Origin: Dichotomocladium elegans
Lineage: Eukaryota; Mucoromycota; Mucoromycetes; Mucorales; Lichtheimiaceae
NCBI GenBank assembly: GCA_025716815.1
Contig: JAIXMN010000005.1
Span: 1-64,000 of the forward strand
Length of the DNA: 64,000 nt
Direction of reading: 5' to 3'
The notes under the pieces are model-generated. The model did no database searches. It worked only from the letters and a program-made list of their open reading frames with translations, and was not told where the DNA came from. Both the position numbers and the translations under genes were made by a program. The number at the start of each line of letters is the position of its first letter. Within the stretch, counting starts at the first letter, position 1. Below are positions 1 to 14,342 of this stretch, piece by piece.

Positions 1-832
1 TACTACGAGAAAGACCCTGACAGCATCTTTAAGAAATCTAACGTGAGAGGTCGTTCGCGTATTCTCAATGAAGAGCCTAAGGGCTTTATTTTAGAATGCA
101 TTGATGAGAATCAATCCATTGTTCTAGAGTAGCTGCTCCATCGATTTATGAAAACGTATGCAACTTGTCATTAAAAATGGTTCGGTTTCAGCCTATAGAC
201 AGGAATAATGCTGCGAAGATCCAAGAGCGCCTTGACTGAGTATGCAGATGGGTAGGACCGACATCGACTTCAAAAGCTGCGTTTTTTCTTTGATGAGTCT
301 GGATTCATATTAACATGAAATACAGCATGGTGTGGTCCAAGAAAGGGACCCCTGCAGTGGTTACAGTACCAAAGATAGCCACAATCATGGGAGCAATCTC
401 AGCATCAGGCATCATTCAATGTAGCTTGAGACTCCCGCAGCCACCAATCAAGAAAAGAAGAGGGCAGGTCAATCTGAAGTCGCGAGCAGAGGAACTGCAG
501 CTGAACATCATCTCAGCTTCCTTAAGGCAACAACGGACGAGATGGATAAGTATGAACATATGAAGGGCCATTAGTTGGTAATGGATAATGCACCTATCCA
601 TACGGCTCAGGATATTTCTGAATACATAGAGTCTCGGGGATATCGATATGCTTATCTTCCACCATACTCGCCTGAACTCAATTCTATTGAGCAGTTTTGG
701 TCAGTGGTCAAGGGCAAAGTTAAATGCAATAGGTTCTTGGAAAGCGAGACGTTGATAACACAGATCAGCGAGGCATCCAACAGCTTAAAGCTGAGCGATT
801 TCGAAGGTTTCGTTTCTCATTCTCATATGTGA
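1..832 (+). pseudogene. Tc1/mariner-like transposase remnant (copy 1), truncated by the window edge
   Basis: A DDE-superfamily endonuclease is readable in pieces on the plus strand. Base 1 onward reads a helix-turn-helix-like segment that ends in a stop near 130. About 280-500 gives the middle part, beginning with a DESGFHIN-like stretch and WSKKGTPA. From 575 to 832 comes the conserved second half: VMDNAPIHT, then YLPPYSPELNSIEQFWS, which in Tc1-like enzymes carry the second and third catalytic acids (D and E). Stops and frame changes between the pieces show that the copy cannot make a full enzyme. Two more remnants lie at about 5.3 kb and 58.3 kb. The family call is confident. The 5' end is outside the window, and I could not place terminal inverted repeats. 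Confidence 0.85.
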
Positions 833-1392
833 TTAGTTAACTGCCCTGATGTGAACAACTGTGATCCGACTTAGGATAGATCTACACAGATCACACGGTA
901 TAAATAGGTTAGAAAGGAAGTGTATGCGTATAAGAATTGGATCTATCGAGGACGTTCCCTTCGTGGGATCATCAATAGGTTTTGTTAGCCATTGGCCTGG
1001 CTTGGTTTCCTGTATAATGGAGATTTGAGAAAACTGGTTTTTGTTTATCAAACCGATCCTCAGCCTCTCTACCATCATCTTACCTGATATGAATCTTCAT
1101 AATATTGACTTTCTTTTCATCCAAATTTAACACCTAATGTCTTTTGTACATTGACCAGTTTTTACACCCCTCCAAATGCCATGGAAAAGAGACGATCCAG
1201 CTACCTTTCGTTTCTAACTCGTCCATTCATGTCGTTAGCCAGGTACCCCTCAGGCAAGACGTGCGCTGTAAGATCTGAGGCATTGGCTAAAGAAATGTCA
1301 TTAAAGTCAACAATATTTGCTATTCTGAGGCAAATAATACATTGATAAATATAAAATAAAAGTGGCATGGGGCATGGATGTGGTAGAAGAAT
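833..1392. other. Gene-free stretch between Tc1 remnant and Fanzor 3' end
   Basis: No supported coding region. It lies just downstream of the Fanzor stop codon, where TnpB/Fanzor elements usually carry the guide-RNA (omega/fRNA) scaffold and the element's right end, so it is the natural place to look for both. That is inference from the family; no structure or inverted repeat was recognised by eye. Confidence 0.3.
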
Positions 1393-3490
1393 CTAATGCG
1401 GAGGTTGTGGCCCATGTGGGCCCCGTGGTCCTGGTCGTCGCCGTGGTCCTCGTGCTCTTACGTTTCGCTGGTCCGGCTCTGGTTCCTGGATCCTGACAGC
1501 CGTCTCGGCTCTTTGGCGAAATCTTTGGGAAACTGAGCCATCAGAACGAAGGCTGCGGATGATGTGGTGCATGTTGAGACATGCCGCCAAATCCCGGTTC
1601 CACACACGGCGCTGAGGACTGCAGTTTTGGTGACTATCACATTCAAAGTGAGAGAAAACTTCTTACCTTAGGAGACCATGACATATAACCTCCGAACGCC
1701 ATCTGTCTTCCCTTCCTCGACGGGCTGGTCGTGGATTTGGCACCCGCTTATATGTTGATAAGCTCTCATTGAGACAGGTTGGACAGCACTTGCTCATCTT
1801 GTACTCGTCAATGAGGAACACCTCAAACCCGTTCTTCCGCAGTAGCATTCTAAACCCTTTTCCGCGGATGGGATCGTGATATTTGGCATGGAGAGCCGAC
1901 CAGTTTCCCATCACAAACACAGCGGTTTCTCCAAATTTTCTTTTCAGTTCGGTGATGAGCTTGAGGTCAGCACGGTGTTTGTTGAAGGTCGATGACAGAC
2001 GAAGTTTGCGCATCAAAAAGCGACCGGGGTTTTGAGTCGTTCCTGTTGATCCATAAAACTGCTGAAGAACAGCAGTTTGGTCAGCCCTAGCAACGAGGAA
2101 GCGGGAGTAATCATCGACTTCCAAAGTGTTGCTCCAGAATCCCGAGAGATCGAGTTCAGCACGTACAACTTCCTCGTCCTGATCCTTGAGTCGTTGTATC
2201 AATCGTCGGTGCTTCTTCGTCTTCCTGATCTTGTCTTGCTCTTGCTTGGTGTAGCGTAACTTGACAGGCTCAAGCGAAGTCGTCCGTTCATGGACACAGT
2301 AGAGCATATCTCTACGCCCTGGATCCACTGTTACGCATCGGCCTGCAATTTCTCGATGCTTCTCAGCTGTCAAGCTGTCTACGTATGGAGACTGCTCCTC
2401 CACCTTCGGAGCTGCACCGGTTCTTGGGAGTGCATCCCTGTCCCTTCTCTTCTTGATAATGGAGACTCGTACGCCATCCGTTTCAAGTGTACCACGAAAT
2501 CGAAGTACTCCATTCTCTGCAGGCTTGAGAGCTTTTGAATGGACATCGATGACCTCATCCCATCCGCCAGGATAAGGAACTTTTTTGGTGCATGAGCGAC
2601 CCAGAATATTTTGCCATATGATTTTTGCGTCAATCATTATGTATGACGGAGACCATGACCGACAAAGAGGGAAACAGACAAATGCAGGCAACTGAAGTCG
2701 CTCAAAAAGGAGAGCGAGCTGGTAAAAGGCTGTCATATGTTGGATTGGATGAGCCTTTGCATCGTAGTAGATACTATGGTTGTCAAAGGCGTGGGTACTG
2801 GTGTAGGCATCGAAAATTGGCCGGATAGCGTCGAAAACTTCCTGAAGATAAGCTGGGTCGTCGGGGATGTCGTCTCTGGATACGTTTCGACGAGCTACAA
2901 TCTGCTTAAATGTTGTTGCGGGTGTAATGATTGTCCCTCGGATGCGTTGACTGATTTGTGTCGGGTCCAGACCTTGGCCAATCAGCTGCTCTTCAAGCTC
3001 CTCTTTCCACTGTCGAATATTCAGCAAGGCATTGATAACCCGCCGAAAATGTTGGCCGAATCGCATTTGAATGTTATTGGTGTAAGCAACAACCATCTTG
3101 GCGCCTTCGTAATTTGCACATTGCTGGGAGTATGGAAAGGATGGTCGTTCATAATTTGTATATAAGAGATATGAAGTCGAGTATTCATCAATCAGATTCC
3201 GGTATCGAGTCGTTTCCTCGCCACAGCCACGTCGTTTGTAATCGATCAATGCGAGCCAGACTTCAGCAAAGAATCTTTCGTTAATAAAAGCCCTGATGTC
3301 AAAATTTTCATTGGCTTGGAACTCGTGGAGAAAAATGTATTTGATAGTGCGTATGCATGCATTGTCGTTATATTCACAAGGTCGACAAATGGTTCAACTT
3401 TTCGCGGTACTCTTGTCTCCAGCCTATGCTGTCAATGGATGCTTTCACAACCATGGTACGATCGCGGGTTTCGGGTCGATGAACGTTCAT
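1393..3490 (-). pseudogene. Fanzor (eukaryotic TnpB-like RNA-guided nuclease), catalytic core intact, N-terminal frame breaks
   Basis: Fanzors are eukaryotic relatives of TnpB and Cas12, RNA-guided DNA endonucleases carried by transposons. Readable signatures in order: an N-terminal start (MNVHRPETRDRT, 3490), the alpha-helical region, a RuvC-I motif TVDPGRRD, a RuvC-II region VMGNWSALH followed by FEVFLIDEYKMSK, a zinc ribbon CCPTC with a later CHGLL, and a RuvC-III motif WNRDLAAC. The last motif lies beyond a short intron starting with GTAAG at 1666; acceptors at 1634 (33 nt) or 1619 (48 nt) both keep the frame. The main open stretch covers 1663-3249 and continues in frame without a Met to about 3340. 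Upstream, the conserved N-terminus jumps frame near 3341 and 3388, each like one lost base. The C-terminus is a short Gly/Pro/Arg-rich tail. The frame breaks may be decay or sequence errors. Confidence 0.88.
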
Positions 3491-4440
3491 ACTTGAAATG
3501 ATTGTTTTAGTATGGTAGGTTGTTGATGAAATGAGTATATCAAGATAAAAATTAGATAAGCTAACTTTGAAAAAAGGAAGTGATCAATTGATAAGCTCAA
3601 TACCCCGAGTACTAGAAGGTTTTGGCCTCTACTTTTGTACCTGACGAATCTCCATCTCTTCAATACAATTATAATGACTACACCTATCTATTCCACCCGT
3701 GGCCTTTCCGGCTATCAACGCACTAGCCATCGCGATTGTCTGGCAAATCCCAGACGCTTGGCTATTGGCACTCGAAACGAGGAAAATCTCAGCCAGGAGC
3801 AGGAGGGATGATTTGAGCAATGATGCGCGAGTTGCAATCAGCTCAGCCATTCGCGGCGCACCCATCCTGATTGTCCAATGAATCCTGCCAATAATGGTCA
3901 AGAGACTGCAATACAAGACGCGGTTAGTTAAAATACTTGTTTGCTCAATTTATTCAGGCGAATAACCTTCTCTGATTTGTAGCTCACGCATCACAATATT
4001 GCCCGCGTTACAAGTGGCATTGAACCAGAAAGATAGTCCTTTGGCGTGATGGATGCAGAATGTATCCACTGCCACTGCACCCAGAGTGAGGAATACCCCA
4101 CCCAAAAAGTGGGTTATTCTTGGGTGGATTCTTGAGATTACATCGGAGAATAACACTGTGTTATTCTTCAGCCTGAAAATGAGTTCTGTAAGAATCCAAT
4201 GGTGGATTCCTCAACACTAGTATATCTTCGAGAACTATGCTCTGGGGCCGCTTGCGTTTCTCAAAGCTGGGAACTACAACTTGGAAGCCCGAAGTAGTGC
4301 GACCAACCTTTACAAAACACTGGTGACGAAAATAGCTGAGGAGAACGGCGATAGAGAAGCGTAAAAACGGGCTCAACAGGTTCTCGCGACGGGATCCAGG
4401 TTAGCAGAACTTTATGATTCATTTATTAGATTTGACATCT
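3491..4440. other. Gene-free, transposon-flanking DNA
   Basis: No convincing gene. The open frames here are short and lack recognisable domains. Between about 4085 and 4215 several GAATCC/GGATTC and GAATAACAC/GTGTTATTC motifs face each other, including a near-perfect palindrome (listed separately), which suggests a small hairpin or a terminal-repeat relic. Confidence 0.3.
4148..4166. repeat. 19-bp palindrome
   Basis: GAATAACAC, one T, then GTGTTATTC: two 9-base arms that are exact inverted copies around a single base. Imperfect related arms (GAATACCCC and GGGTTATTC) lie about 50 bases upstream. It could be a terminal-repeat relic of a small element or a protein-binding site. Confidence 0.6.
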
Positions 4441-5258
4441 TTCACTTTAGGCATTACACGCTGAAGATGTTCGGAAATACTGGGCTGAGGAGTCTGCTGC
4501 TGATCGCCATGTCACAGAAGTTTGGATTGATAATACAGTTTCTGAGGAATATGAAGAGGATATCAACAAACGATTTCTTCTGGTTCTCGAAAGCCAAGTC
4601 GTAAGAGATTGAAGCAACTAATGGTGAGGTCAAATGTTCAATTATCACGTGTTTCAAAACACTGACAGTGCTAAAACAAGGTGCCCGAAGCTCAGCTGAA
4701 GGTGGAGAGCACAGACCGCATCTATGCACTTCATAAAAGCCATACAGTTGGCTACATTATCAAGAATGCAGCTGCCGAAAGGTACCACATGTACATTCAA
4801 GTAACGCTTCCAATCAGGCAATCATTTCGTACGTTTGTTAGGCAACTTAACAGGGCGTGGATCTTGAAAGGGATTGCTGTAATATGCGGATATCTACTGT
4901 ATAGACTTGGGTTAAACGGGATACTTGACCTCGGAAATGGCAAGGCTGAATCCCAAAAGTCATTATTTGATTCGGATTCATGGCTGTGGCTATGCTCCAA
5001 GTTTCCACCGCCTAGTTTACCAAGACCTCATATTGTTGAGAATGCCAAATTCAATAATAGCGCGGATTTGATCGAGAAGGCAATAGAAATGAATAATAAA
5101 TAATGGATATCTGTGCTGTCATTCATATACTATTCTTGTGTACAATTCAGGAATTTGCCAAGAAAGAGTACACCCATGCCGCCTACATAGCATCAAAGTA
5201 CGAATATGTAAATAAGGGAGATTTGTCAACGGCCTGCCACTTGTACTATGAGTTGTAA
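4441..5258 (+). pseudogene. Unrecognised decayed coding region, probably transposon-derived
   Basis: Several plus-strand pieces look protein-like and follow one another. A piece at about 4450-4610 contains DVRKYWAEESAADRHV and ends in a stop. Another at 4681-5103 contains TDRIYALHKSHTVGYI and a stretch that could be a membrane helix near WILKGIAVICGYLLY. A third at about 5152-5258 contains EFAKKEYTHAAYIASKYEY. Intron-like junctions (for example an acceptor ending TTTAG near 4450) are possible, but no complete frame results. I do not recognise the family. Its position between two Tc1 remnants suggests transposon cargo or a third element. Confidence 0.3.
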
Positions 5259-5324
5259 GATACTATACTGGATTACATCGCCTCCCGGCTTATCTAAAAG
5301 CACGATCTATTATCCACAGTCTTT

Positions 5325-5465
5325 AGGAAGGGACTCCTGCAGTAGTTACAGTGTCAAAACAAGAGCAAAAACAACTACAGTCTTGGGAGCAATTTTGGCA
5401 TCATCCATCATTAAATGTAGCTTAAGACACCCACATCCACTAGTCGAAATAAGAAAGATAGTTAT
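5325..5465 (+). pseudogene. Tc1/mariner-like transposase fragment (copy 2)
   Basis: This short stretch is clearly similar at DNA level to bases 340-450 of the first remnant: both read a GGGACxCCTGCAGT-like block followed by GTTACAGT and later CATTxAATGTAGCTT. The encoded peptide has the same GAILAS and IKCSLR pattern. Stops interrupt it and the catalytic second half is missing. Confidence 0.65.
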
Positions 5466-7226
5466 CGCCATGCGCACATCTTGACACACCTGAAGTGAGC
5501 CAGGTTGGTAAGTCAAACTGTACAGGCTTTCGGTTGACTAACGAAATCTTTTTAACTACTGATACGACGATTTCGTCTAATTTTATGCAGCATTATTTTT
5601 TGCAATTTGAATAAAATAATGGAGGGCACATGAACGCTGCAAGGATGTGAGCGTAATTCTTCGATTAGTCAGTTATACAGAATTCTTTTGGAAATGCGAC
5701 GCTGGTATATTTACGAATTTAGCAGCTCTTGGAAGCGGTGTATTCTTCCAGGTATATCTTTCCATCGCCACGCAAACGGATCCAGCGCTGCATTTTTTGC
5801 ATCTTGTTTGATCTTTTCACTTGGAGGCCCTTTTGCTTCGGCGATACTCGCCATATGTACAAAGGCATGTGTATTTACATCACTGGAGGAGGACACAGAC
5901 GTGGACAATAGAGTAAAGATTGGAATGGCAGCGAGTATAGGCTAGGTCAGATATAGCCTTTTGTAGTATTTTCCCTTCATTTCATTCCCAGTGATGCTAA
6001 AGATGCATATTTGTTGAGGTTGCAGGGTCAGGCTGTCTTAGGGTTCGAGAATAAAGGTGTCAATGAGAGTTAAAGAACCTGAAAGACAGATATTCTACCG
6101 ATCGACAGCTAGATGCTCTTCATTTATTACATTATCGCTATTGCGTACAATAGGATAGGCGTTCTAAATCATTGATTTATCAATGAAACTTTTTCTTATG
6201 AAGGAGTGTCTAGTAATAAGTTGTTGGCTAGGTGGTCATTCTTTGACTGTTCGGGTACTGAGCCTAACGCCTTCTACTCGCTTCCAATCTGAACACAAAA
6301 CGACAACGTCATATAAAATAAATCCCCGACAAGTAAATGGAAATTTCGACCACGCGGGAGGCTCGACCCGCGGTGTTGTGGTTAAGAGTGTTAATAAAAT
6401 ACACACATGGACATGAGCATTTCAGTGCACAATATAACTAAATGCTTTGGATATTCCTCAATATTTTGTGGTATAAAAAATAGAAGCAGGCAAAGAACGG
6501 TGTTTTTCAAATTCTTCTAGAAAAGGAAGCATGACGAGGGGACATGTGCTTTCCTAAAGAATGGGGCCGGTCTGGTAAGCTCATCATTTCTTTCCACACA
6601 AACATCGCTCTTTGGAAGGCTATGGAGACAACATGGGACCGTATGGGTTGAACAAAAGGGATATGCTATTATTTGTTGTATGCTCAAAGAGATGACGGAA
6701 GGCAAGCTGTGCAGTGTCAATGCAAGCGGCGTATCAATTAATGTGGAAAAAAGAAAAGACAGTTCGTATTGTATGCATAGTTTTGATTAGATGCGTGTAT
6801 CATGTTCGTGAGAGAGAGAGAGAGGAAAGAAGCGCGAGACATGGGGGCGGGGTGGGACAAACTACTTTTGGCCAGTTTACCTTTTCTTTCTCGCACACAA
6901 ACACAGAAAGGAAGAATAAGCCGTCTCTGCTCTCTTTCCCACTTTACAACTCTTGGCATTCCGGTGTTTACCACCCTTCACCTACATTTCCCCTTCATTC
7001 CCCTCAAAAAACTTTCAAAACGTTCTCCAACATATTCACCAAGCGTAATCCTTTGCGGCCTGCTACTGCAACGCCCAATACGCTCACTGTCTCCACCGAC
7101 AATCCTCCCTCGGCAGCGAACTTGTCCGACACAACCGTGCAGGGGACACCGGTGACGCCCTCACCGCCTAGCTCTGTCCCATCACCCGATGACACACCTG
7201 GGTCAAATGCGAGCGAGGGCTCCGAG
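5466..7226. other. Gene-free stretch and USP7 upstream region
   Basis: No supported gene. Open frames at 5688-5945 (+) and 5711-5908 (-) overlap and have no recognisable domain. The last 500 bases before the deubiquitinase gene are pyrimidine-rich on the plus strand with a (GA)n run near 6815, typical of fungal promoter or 5' UTR sequence. Confidence 0.35.
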
Positions 7227-11972
<4,746 letters not shown>

Positions 11973-12137
11973 ATGCTAGTTACCTCTACAATCAAAACAC
12001 ACATATGCCCCCGCCCTCTTGCTTATTCATCATAGTTATGTTCTTGTCTCCAAAACAATAACGGCAAAGGATACGCTCCTGTATGTTATACCTTACTAAA
12101 CACATTCATTCCGACATGACGAAGATAGAATGTTCTT

Positions 12138-13267
12138 TTATATTTGGACATCAACAAGAAGATTATCTATCAATCTGGTCTTGCCGACGAATATAGCACC
12201 ACTCATGACGCATCCGTTAGATATGTCGCCTGTGATATCACTGAGGTCGTCGGGTGAGTTGATGCTGATGTAGTCAAGCTTAAGGTCCCAATCGCAGTTA
12301 TTGGCCCTGACTTGGTCCCTCGCCTTGTCAATGATAGCTGTGGCTGCTTCGATCAAAGTGGGAGCATGACGCTGGTTTTGGTCATAAAGGGCCTTCATGT
12401 GCGTGAGAGCCTGGTACAGGGCGAGGGCGTATGGCCGCTGGGTGTCGGTCAAGTAGACGTTACGCGAGGATAGCGCAAGACCAGAGGAGGGGTCGCGGAC
12501 AGTAGGACAGACATTCATTTTGACGTCAAAGTGCAAATCCCGGATCATGCGACGTATCACAAGGCATTGCTGGACTGAAAGGGTGCAATTTTTGTGGAGT
12601 GCTCTTAGTCAAATGTAAACCGTGGAGAGAGAAAGAGATTGGAAAGTGTCAACCCGATTGCATGTACTTGCCATCCTTTTGACCAAAGAAGACCTCCTCA
12701 GGCTGAACAATGTTGAGAAATTTGGACACGACCGTGGCAACGCCGCGGAAGAAGTGCGGCCGGGTCACGCCCTCGAGCATATGCGAGAAGCCCTTGACCT
12801 CGACAAAAGTGCCCTTTTGGCGCGCCACATCGAGCGGGATGCCGCAGGGGTACATTTCTTCGATGGTCGGGACCAGCACAGCCGCCTCGGTCACGGTGGC
12901 AGCCAGCTTCTCGAGATCGGCCTCCATCGTACGTGGGTAGCTTGCTAGATCCTCCGTGGGCGAAAACTGAGCGGGATTCACAAAGATGCTCAGCGCAACA
13001 CGGTCGCATTGACGCTGTGCCGCAGATACTGGTGGCGTTTTATTTTGGCTTATACGTCAGTATCTTTATCTACCGCGTCCGAAAGCAGCATTCCCACCCC
13101 CCCAGCTAACCCAGTGCAAGATGGCCTTGATGCAAGGCGCCCATGGTCGGAACATAGCCGAGCGATTGACCGCTCAGCAAGATTTGCCGTCGCCATGCGC
13201 GAAAGTCGGCGATCTTGCGGAAGACACGTATTCCAGGTGGGATCCGAAGTGCTGCTAAGCTTGTCAT
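12138..13267 (-). CDS. panC: Pantoate-beta-alanine ligase (pantothenate synthetase)
   Basis: Joins pantoate and beta-alanine with ATP to make pantothenate, the vitamin B5 precursor of CoA. Three exons (13111-13267, 12672-13028, 12138-12574) give 316 residues, a normal PanC length. The N-terminus carries the HxGH-type nucleotidyl-transferase signature MGALHQGHLAL. Then follow IFVNPAQFSPTEDL, FFRGVATVVSKF, FFGQKD and the SSRN motif (ALSSRNVYL) that replaces KMSKS in this family. Intron 1 (13029-13110) is GT-AG. Intron 2 (12575-12671) has a GC donor (GCAAGT) and ends TTTCAG; it rejoins FFGQKD to VQQCLVIRRM exactly. The start is set at MTSLAALRIP because the upstream in-frame sequence is low complexity. 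It is divergent from the next gene with 233 bases between starts. Confidence 0.95.
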
Positions 13268-13500
13268 CAATACCCCAACCTTCTCTCTCCCACTCTTTTC
13301 TCTGCGCCCACTTTTTAATATTTTTTTTTCGTCACCCCCCACCCCACCCTATCCCACCTCAGTGCGGGGGGGGGAGAGTTGTTTTTTTTTTGGGGGGGGG
13401 TTGGAAGAGGTGGCGATGCTTTGGGAAAAGAGAGGTGGTTTTTGAAGGACAGACAGTCAGGGTTAAAAAAAAAAAACAATCCTCAACCCCTTTTCATATA
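13268..13500. promoter_or_regulatory. Shared divergent promoter region (panC / TMEM70-like)
   Basis: Only 233 bases separate the two start codons. The interval contains a C-rich then G-rich block (13338-13405, including GGGGGGGG runs) and an A-run just before the plus-strand start. No TATA box is obvious. Co-regulation of both genes is inference. Confidence 0.5.
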
Positions 13501-14049
13501 ATGTTACGATCAGCGGTGGGGAGACGATTCTTAAGCCAAGCAGCATCACCTCGGGAAATTTACCACGGCCCTCTGGCCAATGTGGCCAAAAAGTTAAAAC
13601 TGTTCTCCATCACGTCGCTTGGCCTCGGCGTCGGGATTGCGCCGTTCGTGTACCTCATTGACGTGCCTGTGCCTTTTGTCGCAAAGACGGCTTTGGTGGG
13701 CGCAGCCGTGGCAACCAGCGCAGCCTCCACCGGCCTGATCCAGTGGGTCATGTCTCCCTACGTCACAAAGATCACCCAGGAATCCCCCGACACCATCACC
13801 CTCCACACGCTCAGCTTCTTGGCAAAGGAACACAGCACAACCGTCCCGATCAACGCCCTCGCCCCGGCATCGCGGATCTTCACATCCCTCATGATCACCG
13901 ATCCCGCCCATGTCTCTGCAAAGCTTGAGCAGTCCGGCAAACCAACCAAGCCAAAGATGCTGTTTTATGTCCATCCCGAGCTATGCGAGGAGGAAGGGAC
14001 ACCCATCAAAGAGATCGTTGACAAGACGGGTATCGGAAAGGGTTTTTAA
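13501..14049 (+). CDS. TMEM70/TMEM186/TMEM223-family mitochondrial inner-membrane protein
   Basis: A single uninterrupted frame of 182 residues. The first 20 residues (MLRSAVGRRFLSQAAS) are basic and Ser/Ala-rich, a typical mitochondrial targeting sequence. Then comes YHGPL, followed by a lysine stretch KKLKLFSITSLGLG that opens the first of two membrane helices (about 38-58 and 65-90). This is the layout of the TMEM70-type fold, whose members help assemble respiratory complexes. A soluble C-terminal domain follows (SPDTITLHTLSFLAKE). The exact role in this fungus cannot be told from sequence. The start ATG lies in ATATAATG, right after an A-rich leader. Confidence 0.8.
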   Translation: MLRSAVGRRFLSQAASPREIYHGPLANVAKKLKLFSITSLGLGVGIAPFVYLIDVPVPFVAKTALVGAAVATSAASTGLIQWVMSPYVTKITQESPDTITLHTLSFLAKEHSTTVPINALAPASRIFTSLMITDPAHVSAKLEQSGKPTKPKMLFYVHPELCEEEGTPIKEIVDKTGIGKGF

Positions 14050-14342
14050 TCATTGAAAGTAAAAAAAAAAAAGTCTGTGTGAGTGTGTGAGTGTGTGTGT
14101 GTACAGAAGAAGCCCGTGTATTGTTTCCACGGAAAAAAGAGATCTACAAACTGAGAGGGAGAGAGAGAGGAGATAGAATGGAAAAAAAGGGCTGACTGGT
14201 TTGGTTGCATATGAAATGGATGAAAGAAAGGTGTACAAAGAATGGGATCTTGTCGGGCAATAGGTCCCTCTCAGACATGAAGTTGAGGAGTTGATATGCG
14301 TATGGTAATGGAAAGGAAGATCTAGACATAAGGGAGGATAGG

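Noticed and set aside
3335..3400. An intron to explain the Fanzor N-terminal frame jumps
   Set aside because: The conserved residues continue right up to both jumps, leaving no room for an intron.
6040..6060. GGTTCGAG motif as a tRNA B-box
   Set aside because: The bases after it do not complete the B-box and no cloverleaf arms or A-box lie upstream. No other convincing tRNA signal was seen.
6714..7226. N-terminal extension of the USP7 frame
   Set aside because: The frame is open but its sequence is promoter-like (GA and CT runs), has no domain character and starts at a non-ATG codon or an isolated Met.
12622..13009. Plus-strand and alternative-frame open frames over panC
   Set aside because: They mirror the GC-rich panC exon 2, which has clear PanC motifs on the minus strand.
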